DNA from: Sphingomonas hominis
Lineage (GTDB): Bacteria > Pseudomonadota > Alphaproteobacteria > Sphingomonadales > Sphingomonadaceae
Reading direction: 5' to 3'
Length of the DNA stretch: 64,000 bases
NCBI RefSeq assembly: GCF_013328205.1
Contig: NZ_JABULH010000004.1
Coordinates: 124,001 to 188,000 of the forward strand
Each line of letters starts with the position of its first letter. The first letter of the stretch is position 1. The translations under genes and the position numbers were made by a program. Under the pieces are notes generated by a model that saw only the letters and a program-made list of their open reading frames with translations, searched no databases and had not been told where the DNA came from. Shown piece by piece: positions 1 to 8,408 of the stretch.

Positions 1-831
1 CGTGCCGAGGAACACCGCGAGTCCGAGCAGCCCGAACACGATCGAGGGAACGGCCGCGAGATTGTTGATCGACACCTCGAGGAAATCGGTCGCGCGGTTC
101 CGCGGCGCATATTCCTCGAGATAGATCGCCGACAGCACGCCGACCGGAAAGGCGAGCGCGAGCGTAACGAGCATGGTCAACAGCGATCCCTTGAGCGCGC
201 CCCAGATCCCCGCGCGCGTCGCGTCGGTCGAATCGGCGCCGGTGAAGAAATCCCAAGCCATCCCGCGCGACAGCCGGGGACCAAGCGCGGCGACGACGCG
301 CTCCGCGGCGGGCGTGCCGGTGCCCTTTGCCCCGACGTCGATCGCGCTCGCGACCGGCAGGTCGATCGTGAACGGTCGCGCCAGCAGGTGCGGATCGCGC
401 TTCAATCGGTCGCGCACGCGCAGCCATGCGCCGTCCGAGAGCAACGCCGCACCGCCCTCGGTAAGATAAGCGCGGTTCGCTGCCGCATCCACTGCGCGCT
501 CCAGCCCCGCACCCGACAGCGCGAGGTCGGCGCCGGGCCCGCGCAGTCGCTCCGCACTCAGCCCGAGACGCGCCTGGCGCAGATCGAGCGGCAACGCGAC
601 GCGCGTCTCGACGAAACCCAGGTGACCTTGCGCGATCATCACGATCAGCAGGAAGGCGAGGAACCCCGCGGAGATAACCACTGCGCCGAGCCCGAGCAGG
701 CGGAAACGACGTTCCGCGGCGTAACGACGGCGGATGCGCCGCTCCATCGCGCTGCTGCGCCAATCGGTCGGGCGGTGCGGCTCGACCTCGGCGGTGCTCA
801 ACGGCGCTTCGAGGACGAGCGACTTACTCAT
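1..831 (-). CDS. pstA: Phosphate ABC transporter permease PstA (partial, 3' end off window)
   Basis: Inner-membrane permease of the high-affinity phosphate importer, partner of PstC. Reading the minus strand from an ATG at 831 gives an uninterrupted frame of 277 codons to the window edge. After a cytoplasmic N-terminus (MSKSLVLEAP...) there is a membrane segment, a long periplasmic region typical of proteobacterial PstA proteins with an N-terminal extension, and then the start of the permease core, including the EYAPRNRATDFLE stretch. The start codon overlaps the pstC stop by 8 bases, so the two are translationally coupled. The remaining core and presumably pstB/phoU lie outside the window. 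Confidence 0.93.
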   Translation of the reverse strand, partial: MSKSLVLEAPLSTAEVEPHRPTDWRSSAMERRIRRRYAAERRFRLLGLGAVVISAGFLAFLLIVMIAQGHLGFVETRVALPLDLRQARLGLSAERLRGPGADLALSGAGLERAVDAAANRAYLTEGGAALLSDGAWLRVRDRLKRDPHLLARPFTIDLPVASAIDVGAKGTGTPAAERVVAALGPRLSRGMAWDFFTGADSTDATRAGIWGALKGSLLTMLVTLALAFPVGVLSAIYLEEYAPRNRATDFLEVSINNLAAVPSIVFGLLGLAVFLGT

Positions 832-2200
832 ACGCCTCGCGGTAGCGGCGCACGACCATCAGTGCGACGACGTTCAGCAGCAAGGTGACGACGAACAGCG
901 TGAGCCCGAGCGCAAAGGCGGCGAGCGTCTTCGCGGAGGCGAACGCCGCCTCGCCGGTCAGCAGGTCGACGATCTGCTTGGTGACGGTGGTGGTGCTGGC
1001 GAACGGATTGAGCGTCAGCGTGGCAACGCCCGAAGCAGCCATGACGACGATCATTGTCTCGCCGACTGCGCGGCTGACCGCGAGCAGCACGCCGCCGATC
1101 ACGCCGGGCAGTGCTGCGGGCACCAGCACGCGCTTGATCGTCTCCGCGCTCGTCGCCCCCATCGCGAGACTGCCATCGCGCATCGATGCCGGGACGGCGG
1201 CGAGCGAATCGTCCGCCATCGAGGAGACGAACGGGATGATCATGATCCCCATCACCAGCCCGGCGGCGAGCGCGCTCTCCGAGGAGGCCGAGGCAATGCC
1301 GAGTGCCGCACCCACCTGTCGCACCGCGGGCGCGACCGTCAGCGCGGCGAGATAGCCGTAAACGACGGTCGGCACGCCGGCGAGCACCTCCAGCAGCGGC
1401 TTCATCCAGCGGCGCGCGCGCGGGGTCGCATATTGCGTCAGGTAGATCGCGCTCATCAGCCCGAGCGGCACCGCGACCGCCATCGCGATCACCGCCCCGA
1501 TGAAGAACGTGCCCCAGAACAGCGGCAATGCGCCGAGCGCCGCACCGGAATCGCGCGGGTCAATCACCCCCGGGTTCCAGCGCGTGCCGAGCAGGAAATC
1601 GCCGACCGGCACGATCCGGAAAAAGCGCGCGCTCTCGATTAACAGACTGAGCACGATCCCCACGGTTGTCGCGATCGCGACGAGGGAGGCGGCGAGAAGC
1701 AGCCACATGACCAGCCGCTCGTTGCGTGTCCGCGCAGAAAACCCAGGCCGCACGCGAAGAAACGACCACGCGCAACCGGCAAAGGCGAGCAGCAACGCGA
1801 TAGCGGTACCGATTGCATCGAAACGCGCCTGTGCTGCGGCGTAACCCGGTGCGAGCCGGTCGGCGAGTGGCGTAAACGCCCCAAAAGCGCGATTGGCCGC
1901 GATCTCACGCGCTTCGGACAGGATCGCAGCACGGTCGAACCCCGCCGGGGGCAGCGCTGCGGCGCCCGGCGTGGCGAGCACGGCATCGGTCACCAGCGCG
2001 GGCGAGACGAAATACCAGAGCAGCAGAAAGGTCAGTGCGGGCACCACCGTGCACAACGCCACATACCAGCCGTGATGCTGCGGCAACGAGCTGAACCGCT
2101 GGCGCGCGCCACGCCGAAATCGCCGCGCCCGCGTCCGCGCCACCACCCAGGCGACGAGACCCAAGGCGGCGATCAGAAACAGGAGCGTCAGCGACGACAT
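824..2200 (-). CDS. pstC: Phosphate ABC transporter permease PstC
   Basis: Inner-membrane permease (458 aa) of the Pst phosphate importer. I chose the ATG at 2200, giving MSSLTLLFLIAALG, because it begins with a membrane helix and overlaps the pstS stop by one base; a longer upstream frame reads as low-complexity arginine/proline sequence. An N-terminal extension with two helices and a periplasmic loop precedes the binding-protein-dependent transport core. The core carries the conserved coupling-loop region around 'ALAMGATSAETIKRVLVPAALPG', which contacts the ATPase PstB. It lies in the order pstS-pstC-pstA. Confidence 0.95.
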   Translation of the reverse strand: MSSLTLLFLIAALGLVAWVVARTRARRFRRGARQRFSSLPQHHGWYVALCTVVPALTFLLLWYFVSPALVTDAVLATPGAAALPPAGFDRAAILSEAREIAANRAFGAFTPLADRLAPGYAAAQARFDAIGTAIALLLAFAGCAWSFLRVRPGFSARTRNERLVMWLLLAASLVAIATTVGIVLSLLIESARFFRIVPVGDFLLGTRWNPGVIDPRDSGAALGALPLFWGTFFIGAVIAMAVAVPLGLMSAIYLTQYATPRARRWMKPLLEVLAGVPTVVYGYLAALTVAPAVRQVGAALGIASASSESALAAGLVMGIMIIPFVSSMADDSLAAVPASMRDGSLAMGATSAETIKRVLVPAALPGVIGGVLLAVSRAVGETMIVVMAASGVATLTLNPFASTTTVTKQIVDLLTGEAAFASAKTLAAFALGLTLFVVTLLLNVVALMVVRRYREAYE

Positions 2201-3267
2201 CAACCGATCACGTCGGAGTCTAGGGAGCCGGGATCGAGCGCGCGATTGTGCAGGATGGTGTCGGCGGCGCGCGCGCGCACGCTCGCCGGGCTGGGGATCA
2301 GGCCGCGGCGGGTCAGCGCGCCACCTGGCGCCCAATCGCCGGCATAGAGCGCGATGAAGCGGCGTAGCCCGGGCACCGCGCGCAGGTGCGCGCGCTTGAC
2401 GTAGACGTAGAGCGGGCGAGCACCGGGATAGCGGCCATCGGCGATCGCCTGATATGTCGGCTCAACGCCGCTGATCGCGACGCCGCGCACCGCGTCGCTG
2501 TTCTCCTCCAGGTAACTGTAGCCGAAGATGCCGATCGCGTCGGGGTTGGCGCCTAGCTTTTGAACGATCAAGTTATCGTTCTCGCCCGCGTCGATATAGG
2601 CGCCGTCGTCGCGCACGGTCAGGCAACGCGCATCGAACGCCGCACGGTTCCGCTCGCGCAATTCGGCAAGATTTGGATCGAGCGCCTCGCACCCACGCGC
2701 CAGGATCAGCTCGGCGAACGCCTCGCGCGTGCCGCTGGTCGCAGGCGGGCCGTAGACGCGGATCGGTGTTGCGGGCAGCGCCGGGTCGAGATCGCGCCAG
2801 GTGCGGCTGCGATTGAGCTGGCCGTTCGGCGCGGCGGCGAGCGCCCGGAACAGCAGGGCAGGCGTCAAACGCATCGGCGGCCCTTGTCGCGCCTCGGCTA
2901 AGGCGATCCCGTCGATGCCGATCTGCACCTCCATCAGGTCACCCGCGCCGTGCCGCGCGCATTCGTCATATTCGCTGCGCTTCATCCGTCGCGATGCGTC
3001 GACGAGGTCGGCGTAGGAGGCACCGATACCGGCGCAGAACAGGCGTATGCCGGCACCGGTGCCAGTCGACTCGATCACGGGCGGCCGCGCATCAGGGTTG
3101 GCGGCGAGATATTGTTCGGCGATCAGGGTTGTGAAGGGATAAACGGTCGAGGAGCCGACAACGCGGATCTGGTCGCGCGCACCCGCGCCGCCGCCCGCCG
3201 CCTGATCCACGCAGGCGCCGAGCGCGACCGGCAGCCATGCCGCGAGCGCCAGGACGTGACGACGCAT
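2200..3267 (-). CDS. pstS: Phosphate-binding protein PstS (lipoprotein)
   Basis: Periplasmic phosphate receptor, 355 aa. The ATG at 3267 gives a short basic N-terminus, a hydrophobic stretch and a lipobox (ALGAC), so it is probably a membrane-anchored lipoprotein. The ligand-binding signature GSSTVYPFT follows the mature N-terminus, and the second binding-lobe motif around SGTREAF is present. It is first in the pst operon, 57 bases downstream of a clear three-repeat PHO box, so phosphate-starvation induction through PhoB is expected. Confidence 0.95.
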   Translation of the reverse strand: MRRHVLALAAWLPVALGACVDQAAGGGAGARDQIRVVGSSTVYPFTTLIAEQYLAANPDARPPVIESTGTGAGIRLFCAGIGASYADLVDASRRMKRSEYDECARHGAGDLMEVQIGIDGIALAEARQGPPMRLTPALLFRALAAAPNGQLNRSRTWRDLDPALPATPIRVYGPPATSGTREAFAELILARGCEALDPNLAELRERNRAAFDARCLTVRDDGAYIDAGENDNLIVQKLGANPDAIGIFGYSYLEENSDAVRGVAISGVEPTYQAIADGRYPGARPLYVYVKRAHLRAVPGLRRFIALYAGDWAPGGALTRRGLIPSPASVRARAADTILHNRALDPGSLDSDVIG

Positions 3268-3323
3268 CGTTTCCCCGATTGAACGGTCGCGCCCCCGCGG
3301 CGCCAACCCCCGCCAGGCTCCGT

Positions 3324-3352
3324 GTGACACTCGCGTTACCGCTTGATGACAG
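3324..3352 (-). promoter_or_regulatory. PHO box (PhoB binding site) upstream of pstS
   Basis: On the minus strand three 7-mers resembling the PhoB half-site CTGTCAT/C occur at exact 11-base spacing: CTGTCAT (3352-3346), CGGTAAC (3341-3335) and GTGTCAC (3330-3324), separated by four bases each. The site lies in the phoR-pstS gap, upstream of and in the same orientation as pstS. The first and third repeats match well; the middle one is weaker. PhoB itself is not in the window. Confidence 0.8.
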
Positions 3353-3372
3353 CGGCTCCGGCTAGCGCGCGG

Positions 3373-4578
3373 TCAGCGCTCGGCGGCGCGAAGCGTGACG
3401 GTCACGCGCGTGCCCTTGCCGACGGTGCTGGCGATATCGAAGCGGCCCCGGTGACGCTCGACGATGTGCTTGACGATCGCGAGGCCGAGGCCGGTGCCGC
3501 CGAGCGAGCGGCTGCGTCCGGCGTCGACGCGGTAGAAACGCTCGGTCAGCCGGGGGATGTGCTCGGGCGCGATGCCCTCGCTCTCGTCCTCGATCTGCAT
3601 TACCACTGCATCACGCGGGCCAGCCTGTAGGGTGACAGTAACCGGTGTACCGGTGCGGCCATATTTCATCGCGTTACCAATCAGATTGTGCAGCACCTGT
3701 GACAATTGCACGCGGTCGCCCGCGACCGGCGGCACGTTCTCATCGAGTTGCAGCACAATATCCTCGCCGCGCGTGCCGCGGCTGTGACGCAGCGCCTCGT
3801 GCACTTCGACCGCGAGCAGGTTCAGGTCGACGGTGGCCGAGGGAAGGCGAAACTTCTCCGCCTCGATCCGTGACAGGCTCATCAGATCCTCAACCAGCCG
3901 CTCCATGCGCGTCGCCTCGTCGAACACGATGCCGAGGAAACGTTGGCGGATCGCGGGATCGTCGCCGGCCTCGTCGCTGAGCGTCTCGACATAACCGAGG
4001 ATCGAGGACAAGGGCGTGCGCAGCTCGTGGCTCGCGTTGGCGACGAAGTCGACGCGCATCCGCTCGGCGGCGTGCTGCCCGGTCTGATCGAGCAGGTGGA
4101 CGATCTGCGTACCCGGCGCGGTTTCGGTCGCGCGCATCTGCCAGCGACGGTCCTGTGCGCCGAGGCCGACGAGTTCGATCGGCGCGGTGCCGCGCTCGGC
4201 AGGGGGCAGGGCAAGATAATCGCTGGCGGCGGGGTGGCGGATCGCCGTGCGGATATCCTCGCCGATGATATGCTGCCCCAGCAGGGTGCGCGCGGGACGG
4301 TTGGCCGCGATCACGCGGTCCTGGCGCACCATCACGACCGGATCGAGGATCGCCTCCAGCACCGGCGCGAGTTCAAGCGGTTGGTCGCCATCGCCGTCGC
4401 TGTCTGCCTCCATAGTATCCGAATCGCCGATGTTGCGCGCGATCACGGTCGCGGTCGCGCCGCCGACCAGCGCGATCAGCGCGAGCTGCACATCGCGCGA
4501 ATAGGCAAAGACGATGGCGGCGGTCACCACCGCGATCGTGCCGGCAAGCCAGGTGCGGAGCGCGAAACCTTCGATCAC
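3373..4578 (-). CDS. phoR: Phosphate regulon sensor histidine kinase PhoR
   Basis: Membrane sensor kinase (401 aa) of the phosphate two-component system. An N-terminal hydrophobic region (about residues 8-48) is followed by an acidic linker, a PAS-like domain (about 70-165), a HisKA domain with the H-box NASHELRTPLSSILGY, and a HATPase_c domain with N-box (LIGNAMKYG) and G-box (GGTGLGLAIVKHI). The short N-terminus without a large periplasmic domain is typical of PhoR, which senses through the Pst transporter and PhoU. It lies immediately upstream of pstSCA, the common alphaproteobacterial arrangement, with its own promoter likely in 4579-4718. Confidence 0.92.
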   Translation of the reverse strand: MIEGFALRTWLAGTIAVVTAAIVFAYSRDVQLALIALVGGATATVIARNIGDSDTMEADSDGDGDQPLELAPVLEAILDPVVMVRQDRVIAANRPARTLLGQHIIGEDIRTAIRHPAASDYLALPPAERGTAPIELVGLGAQDRRWQMRATETAPGTQIVHLLDQTGQHAAERMRVDFVANASHELRTPLSSILGYVETLSDEAGDDPAIRQRFLGIVFDEATRMERLVEDLMSLSRIEAEKFRLPSATVDLNLLAVEVHEALRHSRGTRGEDIVLQLDENVPPVAGDRVQLSQVLHNLIGNAMKYGRTGTPVTVTLQAGPRDAVVMQIEDESEGIAPEHIPRLTERFYRVDAGRSRSLGGTGLGLAIVKHIVERHRGRFDIASTVGKGTRVTVTLRAAER

Positions 4579-4718
4579 GCTTCGTCGCCTAGCCGTTTCG
4601 CGACGGAGGGCAAGCGTCCGTCCGCACGGTGGTAAACGTGCCCGAATGGTACGCCCTCAACGCCGCGCTTGCCGCAACATTAGGATTGTGGAAGGGCGAA
4701 GGCTGTTAGAAGGGCTCG

Positions 4719-5129
4719 ATGGACGAAGATACTCCCACCGGTGTCGACGGCGAAGCGAACGGCGCCACGCGTCGCCGCGCGTTGATGCTGGGCGCAGTCG
4801 GTGCGGCGTCGGTGGTGTCGATCCGCCCCGCGCTGGCGCAGGCGGCAGGATCGGTGCTGATGTGCGACATTCCTGTGCCCGACGCTGGCCGTTCGCGCGG
4901 GTACATCAGTAAGGACGGAGAGGTCGTGGCGGCGGGAACTGCGGGTTCCTTTGCACCGCCCAGTCGCCCGTTGAAGGGCGAAGAGGTGCGCCGCGCGCTG
5001 GCGAGCGGATCGAACCTGCCCGGTTACGATTACGAACGCAGCCGCGCGTACCTCCGATACGTTCAGCGATTGCAGCGGGGCACGGCAGGGTTCACCTGCT
5101 TCGCCTCGGTTCAGATGCTGAGGAAATAG
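4719..5129 (+). CDS. Small Tat-signal protein heading the HPr-rel-A cluster, function unknown
   Basis: 136 aa. I do not recognise a characterised family. A twin-arginine type signal (TRRRALMLGAVGAAS, then a cleavage-like ALAQA) spans about residues 17-43, so export in folded form is plausible. The mature part has two cysteines, one soon after the cleavage site (VLMCDIP) and one near the C-terminus (GFTCFAS), which could form a disulphide. An AGAAG-rich SD-like AGAAGG precedes the ATG. It sits 4 bases upstream of the PqqD-like gene and is co-oriented with the HprK-like and nucleotidyltransferase genes. Being the substrate or product carrier of that system is inference only. Confidence 0.75.
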   Translation: MDEDTPTGVDGEANGATRRRALMLGAVGAASVVSIRPALAQAAGSVLMCDIPVPDAGRSRGYISKDGEVVAAGTAGSFAPPSRPLKGEEVRRALASGSNLPGYDYERSRAYLRYVQRLQRGTAGFTCFASVQMLRK

Positions 5130-5133
5130 GCGA

Positions 5134-5409
5134 TTGTCCGCGACGCGCTACCGCGCGCCGCCCGCCGACGCGCTGTTGATCCGTGAGCTCGACGGATTGG
5201 TCGCGCTGTATCACCGACCATCGGGCGCGACGCACCTGCTCGCGTCGCCCGCGCCCGAACTTCTCGACTTGTTGGCCGAAGGCACGATGACGCGCGACGA
5301 ACTGCTCGCGCGGCTGGTCGAGCGGTACGATGTGGCGGACGCGGCGGGTGACCTGCTGGATGCCAGGCTCAGCGAACTGATGCTGGTCGGCCTAGTGAGC
5401 ACGACGTGA
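5134..5409 (+). CDS. HPr-rel-A system PqqD-family protein
   Basis: 91 aa with a PqqD-like winged-helix fold. PqqD proteins present leader peptides to modifying enzymes. Visible features are the N-terminal strand-rich part (LIRELDGLVALYHRPSGATHLL), the typical 'PAPELLDLL' helix start and the 'TRDELLARLVERYDV' helix followed by a C-terminal 'LSELMLVGLV'. Translation appears to start at a TTG (5134), 4 bases after the preceding stop. In TIGRFAM usage, from memory, this PqqD relative together with an HprK-related kinase defines the 'HPr-rel-A' system, whose biochemical role is unknown. Confidence 0.83.
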   Translation: MSATRYRAPPADALLIRELDGLVALYHRPSGATHLLASPAPELLDLLAEGTMTRDELLARLVERYDVADAAGDLLDARLSELMLVGLVSTT

Positions 5410-5422
5410 GACACGTACCGGC

Positions 5423-6277
5423 ATGAAACATGTCGCGGCGGTGAGGGTCGGGCCGATCGGTTTTCGCGTCGGCAGCGACTTCGCGGCGCCGATTGCGGCT
5501 TTGCGCGCGCTCTACGCCGATTATCCGGTGCCGGAGATCGCGCACTTCACCGTGCGGCTCCCGGCAGTAGCACCGTGGCGCCGGTTCGTGCGTCCTGCGG
5601 TGAACATCGCGGGCGATTACATGCTGCCCGACACGGCGCCGCTGCCGCTCGCGCACGGACTGCTCGCGGCGGAGATGGCGATGAACCTTCAGGTCGCGCT
5701 CGGCCATCGTCGCCACCTGCTGCTCCATGCTTCCTGTGTCGAGCGCGATGGGCGCGCGCTGATCATGACGGGCGAGTCGGGCGCGGGTAAGTCGACGCTG
5801 GCGGCGCTGCTGGGTGCGCGCGGGTGGCGGTTCATGGGCGACGAGTTCGTGTTGCTCGATACCGTGAGTGGCGAGGCATACGCCTTTCCGCGGCTGATCA
5901 GTTTGAAGAATGAGGCCATTGCGGTGGTCGAACGCGCGCTGCCGGGAGAGCGCTTCGGACCGATGCTGCGCGCGACGCCCAAAGGCGACATTCGCCACCT
6001 AGTGCCATTCCGCGACGCGATCGCGCGAATGGACGTGCCGGCCACCCCCGCGCTGTTGCTGTTTCCCAGCTTCGGATCGGCGCGCGACGTGCGGGAGGTA
6101 GGCGTGGCCGAAGCGTTCGTGCGGCTGACGCAGGCGTCCACCAATTACGCCGCGCTAGGCGAAAGTGGTTTTCGCGTGCTGACCGATTTGGTCGGGCGCG
6201 TCCCCGCGCGCGCGATCGATTATCCCGATGGGGAGAGCGGTCTCGCCATGGTGGAAGCATTGTGGAGCGCGCTGTGA
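5423..6277 (+). CDS. HprK-related kinase A (HPr-rel-A system)
   Basis: 284 aa protein related to the C-terminal catalytic domain of HPr kinase/phosphorylase. A P-loop GESGAGKSTL lies at about residues 118-127, followed by the GWRFMGDEFVLLD strand that in HprK carries the catalytic aspartate region. The HPr substrate-recognition N-domain of true HprK is not evident and no PTS gene is nearby, so the phosphoacceptor is probably not HPr. It sits between the PqqD-like gene and the nucleotidyltransferase gene, and its stop overlaps the next start in GTGA. Confidence 0.85.
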   Translation: MKHVAAVRVGPIGFRVGSDFAAPIAALRALYADYPVPEIAHFTVRLPAVAPWRRFVRPAVNIAGDYMLPDTAPLPLAHGLLAAEMAMNLQVALGHRRHLLLHASCVERDGRALIMTGESGAGKSTLAALLGARGWRFMGDEFVLLDTVSGEAYAFPRLISLKNEAIAVVERALPGERFGPMLRATPKGDIRHLVPFRDAIARMDVPATPALLLFPSFGSARDVREVGVAEAFVRLTQASTNYAALGESGFRVLTDLVGRVPARAIDYPDGESGLAMVEALWSAL

Positions 6278-7320
6278 ACGCGGCGCGGTTGCTCGCGCGC
6301 GTGCTTGCCCGGCCCGATCGTGCCGGTGCACTTGGTGCTGCCGACTGGTCTGCGCTTATTACCGCGGCGCGAGCGGAACAGTTGATCGGAACGCTCGCGC
6401 TGCGGGTCGATGTGGGCGCGGTGCCGCCAGTCGTTGCCGAGTTACTGCGCGACGCCCGCGATGCCGCGACCGAACAGCGGCGCGCCGCCTTGTGGGAGGC
6501 GGAGATGATGCGCCGGGTGCTCGCGCCCCTCGCAGTGCCGCTGATCTTGTTGAAGGGCACGGCATTCGTGGCGAGCGGACTGGCGGCGGGGCAAGGGCGT
6601 CACATCGGCGACCTCGACGTGCTGGTGCCGCGCGCGTCGATCGCGTTGGTCGAGCAAGTGTTGCTGGCGGCGGGCTGGGAATGGGCCAAACCCGACGCTT
6701 ACGATGAGCTCTATTACCGCCGTTGGATGCACGAGCTGCCGCCGCTCATCCATCGCGAGCGTGACCGGATGATCGACGTGCATCACACGATCCTGCCACC
6801 CACCGCGCGGCCGACGCCCGATGCCGACGCGCTGATCGCGGGGGCGGTGCCGCTGGGCAACGGGTTGGCTGTGCTCGCGCCCGCCGACATGGTGATCCAC
6901 GCCAGCCTTCACCTGTTCGCCGATGGCGATTTGAGCGGCGGATTGCGCAACCTTTGGGACATCGACCGGCTGTTGCGCGAGTTCGCCGACGACGATGCGG
7001 ACTTCTGGCTCAAGCTCCATGCGCGGGCGGCAGAGCATCAGGCGAGCCGGTACGTGGCGCGTGCGGCGCGGCTGGCGGCGCGGTTGTTCGATACCCCGAT
7101 CCCGGCGGCGTGGCGGCGCCGGAATGTGAGCGATCGACTATATGCGCGGCGGTTCCTCGCGCGCGATGGCTGGGGCCGTGAGACGTGCCCGGCGACGCGG
7201 TTCGCCTTCTACGTCCGCTCGCACTGGATCCGGATGCCGCCGCTGATGCTCGCACGGCACCTGCTGATCAAGGCGCAACGGCGCGCCGGCTCGGGCGGAG
7301 ATGACGCGCGAGCGCGATGA
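6274..7320 (+). CDS. Nucleotidyltransferase family protein of the HPr-rel-A cluster
   Basis: 348 aa from the GTG at 6274, chosen because it overlaps the upstream TGA in the usual GTGA arrangement (a GTG at 6262 is possible). The protein resembles the uncharacterised nucleotidyltransferase group (NTP_transf_5 type): the strand-turn LLKGTAFVASGL, then GQGRHIGDLDVLVPR, in which D-x-D residues match a polymerase-beta-like metal site, and a helical C-terminal half. Substrate is unknown. Co-occurrence with PqqD-like and HprK-like genes suggests one step in the modification or processing of a peptide or carbohydrate. Confidence 0.8.
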   Translation: MNAARLLARVLARPDRAGALGAADWSALITAARAEQLIGTLALRVDVGAVPPVVAELLRDARDAATEQRRAALWEAEMMRRVLAPLAVPLILLKGTAFVASGLAAGQGRHIGDLDVLVPRASIALVEQVLLAAGWEWAKPDAYDELYYRRWMHELPPLIHRERDRMIDVHHTILPPTARPTPDADALIAGAVPLGNGLAVLAPADMVIHASLHLFADGDLSGGLRNLWDIDRLLREFADDDADFWLKLHARAAEHQASRYVARAARLAARLFDTPIPAAWRRRNVSDRLYARRFLARDGWGRETCPATRFAFYVRSHWIRMPPLMLARHLLIKAQRRAGSGGDDARAR

Positions 7321-7639
7321 CGACCAGCACCGCGACGATGATGAAGGTATCGGCGACCCAGTCCATCACGTCGCAGTCGCGGTGCAGCGCCGGGATCGAC
7401 TGAAACACCTCGACGAGCGCACCGAGGAACGACAGGCGCTCGCCGATGCGCGGGAGCGGCGTGGTGGGGAAGGCGAGCGCGTAGAGGATCGTCAGCGTGC
7501 CGAACGCCAGCATGTGCTGATATTTGTCGCCAACCTCGACGACCCCTGGCGGATGCGGCAGCAATGCCATCGTTACCGCGAAGCAGGTCGCGACGAGCAG
7601 CAGGAAACGCCAGACGAATTGCATGCGCGGGCCGGTCAT
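7268..7639 (-). CDS. VanZ-like small membrane protein
   Basis: 123 aa with about four predicted membrane helices. The segment 'VGDKYQHMLAFGTLTILYALAF' with a conserved Lys-x-x-His-x-x-x-Phe is typical of VanZ-like proteins, followed by 'GALVEVFQSI' and 'DWVADTFIIVAVLV'. Function of the family outside glycopeptide resistance is unclear. Its start overlaps the gph stop (ATGA), so it is co-transcribed with gph. Its 3' end overlaps the convergent nucleotidyltransferase gene by 53 bases. Confidence 0.75.
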   Translation of the reverse strand: MTGPRMQFVWRFLLLVATCFAVTMALLPHPPGVVEVGDKYQHMLAFGTLTILYALAFPTTPLPRIGERLSFLGALVEVFQSIPALHRDCDVMDWVADTFIIVAVLVVIALARHLRPSRRAVAP

Positions 7640-8304
7640 AGCTGCTCCAGCGTGGGAATGAGTTGATCGAAATGGTCGATGATCGCGCTGGCGCCGAGTT
7701 CGTCGACGCCGGTGCGGGTAAAGCCGTGGCGATAGACGATCGCGGGCACATCGGCGGCCTGCGCGGCAGTGACGTCGTAGATCGAGTCGCCCACGAAGGC
7801 GGCGCGACCGCCGCCCGCGGCGGTAATCATCGCCTTGATCGGTGCGGGTGAGGGCTTCTGTTTGCCTGACCCAAGCGTGTCGCCGCCGATGATTGTCGTG
7901 AAACGTCCTGTGAGCCCGAGTTTGTCGAGCAGCGCGTGCGTGAAACGTTCGATCTTGTTGGTTGCCACCGCCAGCCTGACGCCGCGCACGGTGAGGTTGT
8001 CCAATGCGGTGATCACGCCGGGATACGGCGCTGAATTGACGCAGATATTGGCTTCATAGTGAGTAAGCAGCCGCTCGTGTAGAAAGTCGAGTTCGGCCTC
8101 ATCATATCCGCCGGTCGCGTCCAGCGCTTGCGCCAGCATGTGGCGCGCGCCACCGCCGATCATCGTCACGATCTGCGCGATCGGCAACGCCGGCCGATGC
8201 GCGACGCCGAGCGCGTGATTGACCGCGCCGGCAAGATCGCCTGACGTGTCGACCAACGTACCGTCGAGGTCGAAACCGACGATGTCGAACGGGAATGCTG
8301 TCAT
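7636..8304 (-). CDS. gph: Phosphoglycolate phosphatase, HAD family
   Basis: 222 aa haloacid-dehalogenase hydrolase. Motif I is FDLDGTLVDTSGD near the N-terminus, motif II the VATNK region, motif III the conserved lysine in GSGKQKPSP, and motif IV FVGDSIYDVTAA. The C1 cap domain between motifs I and II fits phosphoglycolate phosphatase, which removes 2-phosphoglycolate made during DNA repair or oxygenation. The start at 8304 was chosen because residues upstream are low-complexity. It is divergent from glmU. Another HAD substrate cannot be excluded. Confidence 0.87.
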   Translation of the reverse strand: MTAFPFDIVGFDLDGTLVDTSGDLAGAVNHALGVAHRPALPIAQIVTMIGGGARHMLAQALDATGGYDEAELDFLHERLLTHYEANICVNSAPYPGVITALDNLTVRGVRLAVATNKIERFTHALLDKLGLTGRFTTIIGGDTLGSGKQKPSPAPIKAMITAAGGGRAAFVGDSIYDVTAAQAADVPAIVYRHGFTRTGVDELGASAIIDHFDQLIPTLEQL

Positions 8305-8408
8305 CGCCGCGCCCGTGCCCGTGTGAGGCCAAGGTGGCAAGCGCGCTCCTTTCCGATCGCTTACCCGCCCGCTGGAAATCGGCGGCGAGTGGTGGCAGGG
8401 CGCGCGCC

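Noticed and set aside
7268-7320. 53-base overlap of convergent genes as a sign of a wrong call
   Set aside because: Both frames keep family-typical sequence nearly to their ends; short convergent tails of this kind occur in compact genomes.
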